The notes: generated from the sequence alone by a model not told the origin. Numbered from the stretch's first letter, positions 32,026 to 41,378 are shown. The stretch: 64,000 nt of DNA from Aneurinibacillus soli (GCF_002355375.1 NZ_AP017312.1:3117001-3181000); one strand, 5' to 3'. Numbers and translations are program-made.

Positions 32026-32080
32026 GAAAAAAAGCTGTCCCGCTCACCATGTCTGGCTTTTGAGACAGCCCCTCTCGCTA
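32026..32080 (-). terminator. Repeat-type terminator after the DEAD-box helicase gene
   Basis: On the minus strand GGGGCTGTCTC ... GAGCGGGACAGC then TTTTTTT, with inner GCCAGACATGGTGAGC. Belongs to the same family as 18929-18976. Confidence 0.7.
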
Positions 32081-33277
32081 TTTTTTCTTTTTATTTCCCT
32101 TTTTTATTCCCGGACGATGTTCCGAGCGAGCAGCAGGATGCTCCTTTACCGGTACGAGCTCACCACGGAATAGTGTGCGCTCCGGCATCTCAATTCCAAG
32201 CTGCTTGGCAAGTTTGCCCGCCATAAACTTCTCTTTTGGCTCAAGCAGCGATACCGCAAGCCCGGATTTGCCAGCACGACCTGTCCGCCCCACACGGTGA
32301 ATGTATCCTTCTGTATCAAGCGGCAGATCAAAATTAACAATATGCGCCACATCTTCTACATCCATGCCACGTGCGAGCAAATCAGTCGTCACCAGACAGC
32401 GGACCTGACCGCTGTGAAATTCCTTGAGTGCCTGTTCCCGATCCTGCTTGCGCGTTTCGCTATGAATCCCTGTGATGGACACGCCTTTGCCTTTGAGCCA
32501 CGTTGTAATGTCGCCCACTTGATGCAGTTTTTTCACGAAAATAATCGTCCGGCCACTATCAAGCGCTTGAAGCAAGCGACGCAACGTTTCGAACTTTTCT
32601 CGTTCCGGTGTCACAAGGAAGCTGTGGGAAATCGTCTCCGGCAGGCGCGATTTGCCTGCGATGCGAATTACATGCGGCTTCTGGTCCGCCCACTCCTGTC
32701 CCCAGTTTTCTACCACAGAAGAGATCGTAGCAGAAAATACGGATAGCTGACGGTCACGTGGCGTCCGCTTCATAACCGCTTCCACATCGCGCATCATGCC
32801 CGCTTCAAGCATCTGATCCGCCTCATCAATCACTACAGTCTTTACCTCATGTGCCTTCAGCTTTTTCTTCTCAATCAGATCATGAATCCGACCCGGTGAG
32901 CCGACAATCACATGTGGCTTATCCTTAAGCTTCTCGATCTGACGCTTAATATCCACACCACCCATAATCACTTGAAAACGAATAGCACTGCCTTCACACA
33001 GTTCACTGAGAACCCGATGAATCTGCATCGTCAACTCGCGTGTTGGTGCAAAAATAATCGCCTGCGGCACAGAAGCCGACGTATTAATATGCTGCAAAAG
33101 CGGAAGCAGATACGCAATGGTCTTGCCTGTTCCTGTCTGTGATTCTCCAATGACACTGCGGCCTGCAAGCAGAAGCGGAATCGCCTGCTTTTGAATCGGT
33201 GTCGGTGTTATAATGTTTCGTTTAGTGAGTCCAGCAATCAAAAACGGTGCCAACTCAAACGCTGCAAAATCAGTCAT
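32078..33277 (-). CDS. DEAD-box RNA helicase, 399 aa
   Basis: An ATP-dependent RNA helicase. Q motif with TPIQKQAIP, Walker A SQTGTGKT (about 45-52), PTRELTMQ, GSPGRIHDLI, DEAD box VIDEADQM, SAT, then the second RecA domain with ARGMDVEDVAHIVNFDLP and HRVGRTGRAG. The C-terminus is short and basic (KKGNKKKK), so it lacks the RNA-recognition domain of DbpA. Size and architecture fit the YfmL-like group involved in ribosome assembly or cold growth. Its ATG overlaps the resE stop by 4 bases (ATGA), so it is translationally coupled to resE. Confidence 0.93.
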   Translation of the reverse strand: MTDFAAFELAPFLIAGLTKRNIITPTPIQKQAIPLLLAGRSVIGESQTGTGKTIAYLLPLLQHINTSASVPQAIIFAPTRELTMQIHRVLSELCEGSAIRFQVIMGGVDIKRQIEKLKDKPHVIVGSPGRIHDLIEKKKLKAHEVKTVVIDEADQMLEAGMMRDVEAVMKRTPRDRQLSVFSATISSVVENWGQEWADQKPHVIRIAGKSRLPETISHSFLVTPEREKFETLRRLLQALDSGRTIIFVKKLHQVGDITTWLKGKGVSITGIHSETRKQDREQALKEFHSGQVRCLVTTDLLARGMDVEDVAHIVNFDLPLDTEGYIHRVGRTGRAGKSGLAVSLLEPKEKFMAGKLAKQLGIEMPERTLFRGELVPVKEHPAARSEHRPGIKKGNKKKK

Positions 33278-35094
33278 GAATGTCTTCCTTCCTCAAGATG
33301 GATGGGCAAATGAATGGAGAATGTCGTCCCTTCTCCCTGCTTACTGCGAACGGCAATCTTGCCATGATGCCCTTCGATGATGTTTTTCACAATGGACAGC
33401 CCAAGACCTGTTCCGGCCCGGCCGCGCGTGCGCGCCTTGTCCGCCTTATAGAAGCGCTCAAATACAAACGCAAGATCTTCCGGCGAGATGCCAACACCTG
33501 TGTCGGATACTTCGATCGTGCAGCCATCTCCCTGCATGAATGTGCGCAATGTAATCGAGCCGCCAGTAGGCGTATGACGAATCGCATTATCAATTAAGTT
33601 CGTTAGCACTTGCTCCATGCGGTCCACATCAAAATAATAACTACCCTCTGATGCCTGCCAGTCAAGCTGCAGACTAATCCCCTGCTCACGGGCCACTCCA
33701 TTGAACTTGCGGATCATTTTATCTTCCAACTGAAGCAAGTTCGCCAGTTCGATATTGAGCTGGATATGCCCTGCTTCCATTCGAGCAAGATCAAGCAGCT
33801 CGTTTACGAGACGCGACATACGCAACGACTCATCGTATATAATTTGTGCAAGTTCTTTCTTTTCTTCCTCAGACTGTGCAATATCATCGACAATCGCTTC
33901 GCTATACCCCTGTAGCATCACAAGCGGTGTGCGTAGCTCATGCGATACATTGGCCAGAAAATCCTTGCGCAATTTATCCAGGCGACGCTCCTCGGTCATA
34001 TCACGCAGAACAGCTACCGCGCCGCGCACCTGTTCATTGTCATACAGCGGTGCCATGACGACGGCATAGATGTGCCCCTGTACCATCACATCCGAGATCA
34101 CTTCCTGTTCGTTGCGCACAACTTGTTCAAAAATTGTCTGCATGGTCGGAGGCAGCTCTTTGTGTGTTAATTTCTCCGGTGGATCATCCACGCCTTGTTC
34201 ATAACGCCACGTCTTAAGTATCCCATCTGCCGGCGGATTGGTTACAATGATTTCGCCGCGCCGATCAACCGTGATCACACCATCGACCATGCTCTTTAGC
34301 ACCCCTGTGATTTGTTCCTTTTCACGGGAGAGTGCGACAATCAAATCATTTAGCTGAGAAGCCATATGGTTAAACGTATTGGCTAGATCACCCATCTCAT
34401 CATTTGTCCGAATCGGAATCTGTGCGGAGAAATCTCCACGTGCGTATGAATCGGCCGCTTTTTTCATTTTGCGAAGCGGCTGGGTAATACGGCTAGACAG
34501 GAAAAAGGCAAAAAAGGTTGTTAGAATAATGCCGATCACTGCTGCATAAAAAATCAGCCACGTTGTTTTCTCCGTTGTCGCCCGCAACTCATCAAGTGTT
34601 TTATACATAATCAATTCACTATGAGGTTCCGGGGTATGAAGAGGGACCGATACAGCCAGGAATTCTTCCTTATGCTCAAACCCATCCGGCGGAGCTGCTA
34701 CCGTAAAAAAGTCACGCGTAATGCCGATCTGACCATTGAATGCTTTTTTTAGTTCCGGGTGCTTCACAAGCTCCTGCACACGAATCTCAGGAATGGATCC
34801 CCCGGCATTCACAATCGGTTTACCCGCCAACTCACCCTTCGGCGTTACGATGACCATGCGTGTGTCATACACATCTACAAGCTCGCGTGCAATCGCAATG
34901 ACACGATCATGATCCTCATACACATGGATGACATCGGCCATATTTTGTGCCATCATCTTCAGGTCTTCTGTGCGTTGTTTCTCATAGAATCCGTCAAGGG
35001 ACTGCATAAGCGTCAGGCTGAGCGCAGTAAGCACAACCGCGACAAGCCCGATAATGGTAAGCCATAGTTTAAAAACGATCTGATTGTAAATCAC
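33274..35094 (-). CDS. resE: Sensor histidine kinase ResE, 606 aa
   Basis: Membrane kinase of the ResDE system that controls aerobic/anaerobic respiration genes. TM1 about 8-30, an extracytoplasmic domain, TM2 about 180-202, HAMP (SSRITQPLRKMKKAADSYARGDF), a PAS domain (about 255-360, VVDGVITVDRRGEIIVTNPPA), HisKA with NVSHELRTPLVMLQGY, and HATPase_c (NLIDNAIRHTPTGG; DTGVGISPED; GTGLGLSIV). It begins with GTG 35094 directly after the resD stop. Identified as ResE by this architecture and by its position next to resD and the res cytochrome genes. Confidence 0.95.
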   Translation of the reverse strand: MIYNQIVFKLWLTIIGLVAVVLTALSLTLMQSLDGFYEKQRTEDLKMMAQNMADVIHVYEDHDRVIAIARELVDVYDTRMVIVTPKGELAGKPIVNAGGSIPEIRVQELVKHPELKKAFNGQIGITRDFFTVAAPPDGFEHKEEFLAVSVPLHTPEPHSELIMYKTLDELRATTEKTTWLIFYAAVIGIILTTFFAFFLSSRITQPLRKMKKAADSYARGDFSAQIPIRTNDEMGDLANTFNHMASQLNDLIVALSREKEQITGVLKSMVDGVITVDRRGEIIVTNPPADGILKTWRYEQGVDDPPEKLTHKELPPTMQTIFEQVVRNEQEVISDVMVQGHIYAVVMAPLYDNEQVRGAVAVLRDMTEERRLDKLRKDFLANVSHELRTPLVMLQGYSEAIVDDIAQSEEEKKELAQIIYDESLRMSRLVNELLDLARMEAGHIQLNIELANLLQLEDKMIRKFNGVAREQGISLQLDWQASEGSYYFDVDRMEQVLTNLIDNAIRHTPTGGSITLRTFMQGDGCTIEVSDTGVGISPEDLAFVFERFYKADKARTRGRAGTGLGLSIVKNIIEGHHGKIAVRSKQGEGTTFSIHLPIHLEEGRHS

Positions 35095-35808
35095 TTATTT
35101 CGGCACCTCAAGCTTGTAGCCGATTCCCCACACGGTTGCAATCATGTTTGCAGCAACAGGAGACATGCGGTTCAGCTTCTCACGCAGGCGCTTAATGTGT
35201 GTATCAACTGTGCGCAAATCGCCGAAAAATTCATAATGCCATACATCTTTAAGCAAATCTTCCCGTGAAAACACGCGATCCGGATTACGTGCCAGATAGT
35301 AAAGCAGCTCGTATTCCTTCGGTGTCAGGCCAACTTCTTCCCCCGAGACAAGCACACGGTGCGCATCATGGTCAATCGAGAGCTCCGGGAAGACCAATAC
35401 ATTATTCGAGCTGTTCGGTGTTGTCAGGAAAGCGGTAGCAGAAGAACGCCGCAGCAGTGCCTTCACACGATACACTACTTCACGCGGGCTGAACGGCTTG
35501 ACGACATAGTCATCTGTTCCGGATTCAAATCCCTGCACCCGATTTGCTTCCTCACCTTTTGCTGTCAACATAATGACTGGCGTCGCCTTCTGCTCGCGCA
35601 GACGCATGCATACTTCAATGCCGTCGATGCCTGGCATCATCAGATCAAGTAGAATCACATCATAGTCATTTGTAAGTGCCATATCAAGAGCGGTTTCCCC
35701 ATCTTCCGCTTCTTCAATTACAAAATTCTCCCGTTCTAAATACATGCGAAGCAGGCGGCGGATGCGTTCTTCATCGTCCACCACGAGAACTTTCGCTTGC
35801 TGTTCCAT
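35095..35808 (-). CDS. resD: Response regulator ResD, 237 aa
   Basis: OmpR-family regulator. The receiver domain has DDEER at the N-terminus, phosphoacceptor Asp in ILLDLMMPGIDG and Lys in VVKPFSPRE. The winged helix (about 140-235) has REDLLKDVWHYEFFGDLRTVDTHIKRLREKL. In B. subtilis ResD activates ctaA, resABC, nasDEF, hmp and fnr under oxygen limitation. Here resDE is separated from resC by a 53-aa gene on the other strand and a composite repeat, so it must have its own promoter rather than read-through from resABC alone. Confidence 0.96.
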   Translation of the reverse strand: MEQQAKVLVVDDEERIRRLLRMYLERENFVIEEAEDGETALDMALTNDYDVILLDLMMPGIDGIEVCMRLREQKATPVIMLTAKGEEANRVQGFESGTDDYVVKPFSPREVVYRVKALLRRSSATAFLTTPNSSNNVLVFPELSIDHDAHRVLVSGEEVGLTPKEYELLYYLARNPDRVFSREDLLKDVWHYEFFGDLRTVDTHIKRLREKLNRMSPVAANMIATVWGIGYKLEVPK

Positions 35809-35973
35809 ATATTCTCACCTCTGTTAACAATTTCGCCATTTTTTATTTTACACTATTATGCGCCTGATGCGGGTAAATCGTACAAAATTATATGAAATTC
35901 TTACGTATGAAAACAAGCATTTGTTTTACCTTATAGACAGGGACACGTATTTTATTTTCGAGGAGGATTCTTT

Positions 35974-36135
35974 ATGAAGAACTGGTCAACAAAACCATCA
36001 AGCCAGAGCACACATGAGCAAATAAAACAAGCACAACAGAGCAGTGTCATCGACACAGGCTCGACGGCCGCAGGCAAAAACCGTTCCATTCCCGTTCAGC
36101 GTCTAGAAGATAAAAGCCCGGACGATCTCGAATAG
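35974..36135 (+). CDS. Small hydrophilic protein, 53 aa
   Basis: A perfect AGGAGG 7 bases before ATG 35974 supports this gene, which runs opposite to the res genes. The product (MKNWSTKPSSQSTHEQIKQAQQSSVIDTG..., then KNRSIPVQRLEDKSPDDLE) is polar and probably disordered, with no cysteine and no membrane segment, like many small spore proteins. No family is recognised. The composite repeat begins 16 bases after its stop. Confidence 0.7.
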   Translation: MKNWSTKPSSQSTHEQIKQAQQSSVIDTGSTAAGKNRSIPVQRLEDKSPDDLE

Positions 36136-36150
36136 CACACTCAGTCCTAT

Positions 36151-36741
36151 CCAACGCTTTGTGGAGGGGCGGAGAGAAGGCGCTTTGTCACTTCGTTACG
36201 CTCACGGGGAAGCAAGGACTGTCCGCTCCAGATGACAGACGAACTCGCCCACAAAAGGAGCCTGCGATGTATGTACACAGAAGCATTGTGGGCAAAAGCC
36301 CGTTCGTCTGCCACCCTCCGCTAAGCAGTCGCGTAAAAGCGTTCCATAACGCCTTCTTCTCCGCTCCTACCTAAGTTTGGATAGACAACTATCAAGCCTA
36401 ATCAAGATATTGAGCTTCGCTATGCAGTATATTGTTCTTTCGAGCTATCCAGCAATCGCTGGATAGCTCTGTCTTAATAGAACGGTTTTTTGTTTTTGTA
36501 AACCAAAACATTGTTGGGGAGTGGGAGAAGGGAAGAGCAAGAGAGCGCCTGTACGCGATTACTCAGCGAAGGGAGAATGGCGAACGGGCCTTTGCCCGCA
36601 ATTCTTCGGCGAGCGTGCATCGTGGGCTTTTCTTTGCGGGCGAGTTCGCTGGGCTCCAGGAGCGGACGGTATAGCTTCTCCGCAAGCGTACCCAAGCGAA
36701 CGGCTCCTCCCTTCTCCCACTCCCCACCACACACTTCCGGT
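36151..36741 (+). repeat. Composite palindromic repeat, copy 3 (A-spacer-B, forward)
   Basis: Palindrome A (36151-36380) has diverged arms (GGAGGGGCGGAGAGAAGGCG/CGCCTTCTTCTCCGCTCC). The spacer (36381-36499) carries TATCAAG ... TGAGCTTCGCTATGCAG and a perfect 12-bp hairpin GAGCTATCCAGC/GCTGGATAGCTC at 36440-36467. Palindrome B core is 36516-36725. In A the inner stem reads AGACGAAC/GTTCGTCT where copy 2 has AGGTGAAC/GTTCACCT, a paired change. It sits between resD and resC. Confidence 0.85.
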
Positions 36742-36752
36742 TTCACGACGAA

Positions 36753-36792
36753 CAAAAAAAGCCGTCCCATTCTCACAGGACAGCCCCTCGCT
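36753..36792 (-). terminator. Repeat-type terminator after resC
   Basis: On the minus strand GGGGCTGTCC/GGGACGGC then TTTTTTT. This copy is shorter and lacks the inner ACATGGC block. Confidence 0.7.
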
Positions 36793-38009
36793 TACGCATA
36801 TGCATGCAACCCGGACAAAACAAGGTTGACGAATACCAGATTGAACATAACAACGATGAACCCAAGCACAGCCATCCATGCAGAACGTTCCCCCTGCCAG
36901 CCTCGCGACAGGCGCAGATGCAAATACACACTATAGAACAACCAGGTGATAAGCGCCCATACTTCTTTCGGGTCCCATCCCCAGAAGCGCCCCCATGCTT
37001 CCTGCGCCCAGATCATCGCAAAAATGAGCGCTCCAAGTGTAAAAATTGGGAACCCAATTGCAATCGCGCGATAGCTAATCTCATCTGCCAGATCCGGGTC
37101 AATCTCCTGTACCAAACGACTGAGCGGATGAGCCAGACGCTTTCGAAGCGTAAGACGAAGCAACACGTACAGAACAGTCCCACCGAATACCGACCAGATG
37201 ACCGAATTAAACTTGTGCGCTGCCTGCTCTCCCTGCATGAAGCCCGGTGCCGCAAACAGTGGCCTCATCTTGCCTTCCGTCAGCAGCGTACCATCTTTGG
37301 GGCCCACAATCGCTGGCATGCTATATTTCATTTCCACATTCATGATCTGCCCTTTTATATCCGCAGGCGCTCGAAACACCGCCTCATAGCCGGTTATACG
37401 GAAGTACGTAGAAAGCAATACGAAACTGATTACCACAACCATGCACCACATAACGAATTCCAGCCAGCGGGCGGATTTGAGACTCTTCTCCGCATCGACT
37501 GTGCGAAGCAAATAGATTAGTCCCGCAGCGAATCCGATGGCGAATGCTCCTTCCCCAAGAGCGGCTGTCGATACGTGAATTTGCAGCCAATAGCTTTGCA
37601 ATGCTGGAATCAGCGGCGTTACTTCGCTTGGAAAAACCGAAGCATATGCAATCAGAAGCACCGCAACCGGCATGACAAACATCCCTATTAGCGGTAGACG
37701 ATAAATCAAGTAGATCCCAAGGAATGTCACGACCATCGCATAACCCAGAAACTGAGTGAACTCAAACATGTTACTCGTCGGAATATGTCCGCCGATGTAC
37801 CAGCGGAGCCCGATAAAAGCCGTATGCGCTACAAAGCCGAGGACAGCGGATATATAGCCAAGACGTCCGAAACGCTTCGCGTGCGCTTTCGGATCACGAT
37901 TACTAAAACGTTGCCCTGTCACCGATACAAAAAATAAAATCGTAGAAACACAATATAAAGTAAAAGCTGCGGTCAGCATCATATCGCTGATCCAAATAAG
38001 GTTGCTCAT
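36792..38009 (-). CDS. resC: Cytochrome c biogenesis protein ResC (CcsA/CcsB type), 405 aa
   Basis: Polytopic heme handling and delivery protein of system II cytochrome c maturation. It has about 9-10 hydrophobic segments and the tryptophan-rich signature WAQEAWGRFWGWDPKEVWALITWLFY (WWD-type domain, about 335-360), with flanking His residues that ligate heme (HTAFIGLRW; SVYLHLRLSRGW). It works with ResB to attach heme to apocytochromes on the outer face. Its start overlaps the resB stop by 4 bases. Confidence 0.94.
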   Translation of the reverse strand: MSNLIWISDMMLTAAFTLYCVSTILFFVSVTGQRFSNRDPKAHAKRFGRLGYISAVLGFVAHTAFIGLRWYIGGHIPTSNMFEFTQFLGYAMVVTFLGIYLIYRLPLIGMFVMPVAVLLIAYASVFPSEVTPLIPALQSYWLQIHVSTAALGEGAFAIGFAAGLIYLLRTVDAEKSLKSARWLEFVMWCMVVVISFVLLSTYFRITGYEAVFRAPADIKGQIMNVEMKYSMPAIVGPKDGTLLTEGKMRPLFAAPGFMQGEQAAHKFNSVIWSVFGGTVLYVLLRLTLRKRLAHPLSRLVQEIDPDLADEISYRAIAIGFPIFTLGALIFAMIWAQEAWGRFWGWDPKEVWALITWLFYSVYLHLRLSRGWQGERSAWMAVLGFIVVMFNLVFVNLVLSGLHAYA

Positions 38010-39622
38010 AATTTTCTATCCCCCTTCTCTAGCTGCGCGGCTGAAACAGTAATCTCTGCCGTATGGAGAATTTTAACGATCTCACTCTTAACACCAAACC
38101 AATTTTTGTTCGTATGAGCAGCAATAAGCAGGCGTCCTTCCACAACTTCCAACCAGATCCGACGGTGCTGCCAGTAGAACCCCATCACAAGCCCAACCAT
38201 GCACACGCACGCCCCAAAGAAAATAATCGGCAAGCTCTTATCGACACGCACCATCAGACCCGTCACATCCACAAGGTCTGGCTTGGCAAATTCATATGTA
38301 ACAACAGGCGGCTTGTTATCGGCTGTTAATGTACTTCCAAGAAAAATCCACTGCTTCTCTCCATTCGGTGTCTTGGGGGAGACCGTATTAATGACAAATG
38401 CGGGATTGTTCGGACTCGGTGTTTTGGTGATCGGTTGCTTGTGTTCATCCAATGCAAAGTCAGGGAAATACTGTAGTACTTGCACCTTCACATTATTGCT
38501 GACACGAATTTCAGATTGTGGTTTGTATAAATCAAGCCGTACCGTTCCAAGCGGAGCTTTCGTTGCCGTATCTAGCAGCTTCATATTAAGCGCTTCCAGA
38601 TCATTTTCCTGTTCACCTGATTGGTATAGTAATAGTCCATCATGCTCTAGTGGATGGTTAACGCGAATTTCCGCTTTTTTCACTTCTTTTAACTTGGGTG
38701 CAGCTCCTGTGACACCCGCATTTTCATTCTCGTACAGAACGGCTGTCGTTTTGTATTCCTTGACGACCTTACCCTTTATGTCCAGCTTCTCCGGGAACTC
38801 ATTGTCCTGATAATACACTTTGTCAAATCGTTCATTCTTCACGTAATATTTCGTCTCGGGAACCGGCTCGGTCTGCCCTTCCCGCACCCAGACGAACTGG
38901 TCAAGGTAAAAACCAGGGATGAGACGCATCAAGCATCCAACGAGAAACAGAATCAATCCGATATGGTTAATATACGGACCCCAGCGGCTAAAGCGCCCTT
39001 TCTCGCCCAGCAGAGCATTGTCCTCCTCCCGCACACCATAACGCCGTTTACCAAGTCCTCGCGTAAGAGCATTCAGCACTTCTTGTGGGTCCCGATCTCC
39101 GATATCGACCTCCGTACTCACTTTTTGGGCAGCCAGAAACGTATGATCACGCTTGACACGTTGCGCTTTAAGCGCACGGTACAACGGTACAACCCGATCA
39201 AGACTGCATACGATAAGCGAGATACCGATGCCAAGCAGAAGTGCAATGAACCACCAGGAGGAATATAAATGATGCAAACCCAGGCGATAATAGATCAAGC
39301 CGAGTGTCCCGTATGCCTCCTCATAAAATACGTCAGCAGGTTTCGGGACCGGTATGTATTGTTCCTGTGGAAAAATCGTCCCTATCGCGGATGCAATAAG
39401 CGTAAGTACAATCATAATGACCGCATTGCGGACAGACGAGAAAAAGCTCCAAATGCGATCCGCTATCGTTCTGCTTGATGCTTGCGACCGTCGCGCTGCA
39501 CCTTCATAGCGCATATCGGCTGGCTGGCTGCTTACATCTTCCCTGGGCGCACCGCATGATTCACACAGCGATGGCCCCGGCGGATTGGCATGTCCACATG
39601 CACATTTTACGTTCTCTATCAT
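38006..39622 (-). CDS. resB: Cytochrome c biogenesis protein ResB, 538 aa
   Basis: Partner of ResC in system II. An N-terminal zinc-ribbon-like segment (CACGHANPPGPSLCESCG, residues 7-24) precedes membrane helices and a large external domain (about 225-450) containing VNHPLEHDGLLLYQSG and VLQYFPDFALDE, conserved in ResB proteins. A final helix (IIFFGACVCMVGLVMGFYWQHRRIW) follows. Gene order resA-resB-resC and the 4-base overlap with resC support the call. Length matches B. subtilis ResB (about 540). Confidence 0.95.
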   Translation of the reverse strand: MIENVKCACGHANPPGPSLCESCGAPREDVSSQPADMRYEGAARRSQASSRTIADRIWSFFSSVRNAVIMIVLTLIASAIGTIFPQEQYIPVPKPADVFYEEAYGTLGLIYYRLGLHHLYSSWWFIALLLGIGISLIVCSLDRVVPLYRALKAQRVKRDHTFLAAQKVSTEVDIGDRDPQEVLNALTRGLGKRRYGVREEDNALLGEKGRFSRWGPYINHIGLILFLVGCLMRLIPGFYLDQFVWVREGQTEPVPETKYYVKNERFDKVYYQDNEFPEKLDIKGKVVKEYKTTAVLYENENAGVTGAAPKLKEVKKAEIRVNHPLEHDGLLLYQSGEQENDLEALNMKLLDTATKAPLGTVRLDLYKPQSEIRVSNNVKVQVLQYFPDFALDEHKQPITKTPSPNNPAFVINTVSPKTPNGEKQWIFLGSTLTADNKPPVVTYEFAKPDLVDVTGLMVRVDKSLPIIFFGACVCMVGLVMGFYWQHRRIWLEVVEGRLLIAAHTNKNWFGVKSEIVKILHTAEITVSAAQLEKGDRKL

Positions 39623-39631
39623 GTATTCACC

Positions 39632-40159
39632 TTACCTTTTGGGAGCGATCTGCTGCAAGTTATCCCGAATCGTCGCAAGCGTCATACCGCCTTCTACTTT
39701 TTTATAAAGTGTGCCGTCCGGGTTTATAAAAAAGGACGTTGGCAGTGGTGTAATCTTGTAGCGACGACTGATCTCTTTAGATGGATCAAGCGCTACTGCA
39801 AGTGTATCAATCTGGTTCGTACGAAGGTACGAGGCAACGGTCACGTCTGCCTCCCCCGCATTAACCGCAATAACTTCGACATTTTTCCCTTTAAACTCAA
39901 GCGCCGCCTGCTGCAAAGCGGGCATCTCTTCCCGGCACGGCGGGCACCAGGTTCCCCAGAAATTAACAAGTGCTCCTTTTCCTTTCAAGTGACTGAGCTG
40001 TACAGTTGATCCTTGTACAGTCTGTGCGACAAAATCTGGAGCGGCATCTCCCGGCCCGATGGCATTTTGCTCCTTACCAAACGCATTATAAAACGTCCAG
40101 CCAACGGCAGCGAGTATAACCGCTAGCACGATGCCGCGTACTCCTCTACGCGCCCTCAT
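39632..40159 (-). CDS. resA: Thiol-disulfide oxidoreductase ResA, 175 aa
   Basis: A membrane-anchored thioredoxin-fold reductase that reduces the heme-binding cysteines of apocytochrome c before heme ligation. Signal anchor GIVLAVILAAVGWTFYNAFG (about 9-28), active site WCPPCREEMPAL (about 72-83), and the family's cis-Pro region ITPLPTSFFINPDG. It is ten bases upstream of resB. The first gene of resABC; a sigma-A promoter should lie in the 140-base gap to the divergent small gene at 40304. Confidence 0.95.
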   Translation of the reverse strand: MRARRGVRGIVLAVILAAVGWTFYNAFGKEQNAIGPGDAAPDFVAQTVQGSTVQLSHLKGKGALVNFWGTWCPPCREEMPALQQAALEFKGKNVEVIAVNAGEADVTVASYLRTNQIDTLAVALDPSKEISRRYKITPLPTSFFINPDGTLYKKVEGGMTLATIRDNLQQIAPKR

Positions 40160-40303
40160 GTTTCTCTCCTTTCATGCCACAACTTGACTCCTGTATATCA
40201 TGCATAAATATTTATTTACATTTGTATTTATTCGTTGTAGAATAAATCTTACTTAATTGTAAGTCCCAGGCCTCTTTGCTCGGGATGTAAAGGAGTGTAC
40301 GTA

Positions 40304-40498
40304 GTGATGATTCCGACAGATATGCAGTGGAATGCTCTGCTGCAGCGTCATGCAACGGTTACGGTTACGCTTGATGACCGTAAAATAACAGGCGATCTGT
40401 ATAATGTAACTGACGAACAAGTTATTCTGATTGTTCAGGATAAAGAAGGCCTGTTTGAAGTACTCAACCGTGCAGACGTGCGCGACATGTCATGGTAA
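40304..40498 (+). CDS. Small LSm-like hypothetical protein, 64 aa
   Basis: A short beta-rich protein, RHATVTVTLDDRKITGDLYNVTDEQVILIVQDKEGLFEVLNRADVRDM, that resembles an Sm-fold strand order (including the G-D-L-x-x-[VT] turn), though I cannot prove the family. AAAGGAG lies 8 bases before GTG 40304, and ATG 40307 is equally possible. It is divergent from resA and inserted in the otherwise conserved rluB-resA interval. A GC-rich hairpin GGCGGCGCT/AGCACCGCC follows at about 40530. Confidence 0.65.
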   Translation: MMIPTDMQWNALLQRHATVTVTLDDRKITGDLYNVTDEQVILIVQDKEGLFEVLNRADVRDMSW

Positions 40499-40576
40499 TG
40501 GATATGTCCGATGCATAAATATGTTATGCGGCGGCGCTTATGTAGCACCGCCTCCCCCCCAAAAAGTGGCGAGAAA

Positions 40577-41296
40577 TCAGCCATTTTTTTTATGCAGTTT
40601 TTCCACTTCAGCGGCTGTCAACACCCGGTATTCCCCTTCTTTCAACCCGGCAAGCGTCAGAAATCCAAGCCGCACCCGTGTAAGCTGCATAACCGGATGG
40701 CCCACTGCTTCGCACATGCGCCGTACCTGTCGGTTGCGCCCTTCATGAATAGTCAGACGCAATGTGCTTGTTCCACGACGAGCATCGGAAGCGAGACACT
40801 CCGCTTCTGCTGGAGCTGTCATCCCGTCTTCCAGCATAATGCCTTCTCGAAGCTTCCGGAGCGCTACGTCATCTATCCGTCCTCGGACAACCGCCTCATA
40901 CACTTTATCCAATTCATACCGTGGATGCGTGATATAATTGGCAAATTCACCATCATTCGTAAGCAGCAGCAGACCCGACGTATCATAGTCAAGCCGACCA
41001 ACCGGATAAATACGCGCGCCTACCCCTTTCATCAAATCAAGCACCGTCCGGCGCCCCTGCGGATCTGTCACAGACGTAATATATCCCGTCGGCTTATATA
41101 ATAGAAAATATACGTGTTCCTCACGAGCAATCGCAAGGCCGTCTACTTCAATCCGATCACACTGTGGATCAGCCTTGTATCCAAGCTCACGTATCACGTC
41201 TCCATTCACCCGGACGCGCCCTTCCGTAATCAACTGTTCGCATTTACGTCGGGATGCGACCCCCGCTTGCGCCATAATCTTCTGTAATCGTTCCAT
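40577..41296 (-). CDS. rluB: 23S rRNA pseudouridine synthase RluB, 239 aa
   Basis: S4 RNA-binding domain (about 1-60: MERLQKIMAQAGVASRRKCEQLITEGRVRVNG) followed by the catalytic domain with GRLDYDTSGLLLLTNDG (catalytic Asp in the R-L-D-x-x-T-S-G-L motif, about 100) and HEGRNRQVRRMCEAVGHPV. It makes a pseudouridine at the position equivalent to E. coli U2605 in the peptidyl-transferase region. Its place between spmB and resA is that of B. subtilis rluB. Composite repeat copy 4 begins 83 bases upstream of its start. Confidence 0.95.
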   Translation of the reverse strand: MERLQKIMAQAGVASRRKCEQLITEGRVRVNGDVIRELGYKADPQCDRIEVDGLAIAREEHVYFLLYKPTGYITSVTDPQGRRTVLDLMKGVGARIYPVGRLDYDTSGLLLLTNDGEFANYITHPRYELDKVYEAVVRGRIDDVALRKLREGIMLEDGMTAPAEAECLASDARRGTSTLRLTIHEGRNRQVRRMCEAVGHPVMQLTRVRLGFLTLAGLKEGEYRVLTAAEVEKLHKKNG

Positions 41297-41378
41297 CTGG
41301 TAGTATCATCCTCCCCTACCATCATACCCGCTCCTGTTCTGCTGTACAACTTACCTGTGCAATATCCGTATGTTTTGT

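Noticed and set aside
31480-32226. A 248-codon plus-strand open frame across the repeat and into the helicase 3' end
   Set aside because: It runs through palindromes A and B, has no ribosome binding site, and its sequence reads the same Arg/Ser/Pro-rich nonsense in every repeat copy. GC-rich palindromes open frames by chance.
36804-37520. A 238-codon plus-strand open frame opposite resC
   Set aside because: Antisense shadow of resC; no SD, composition unlike real proteins here.
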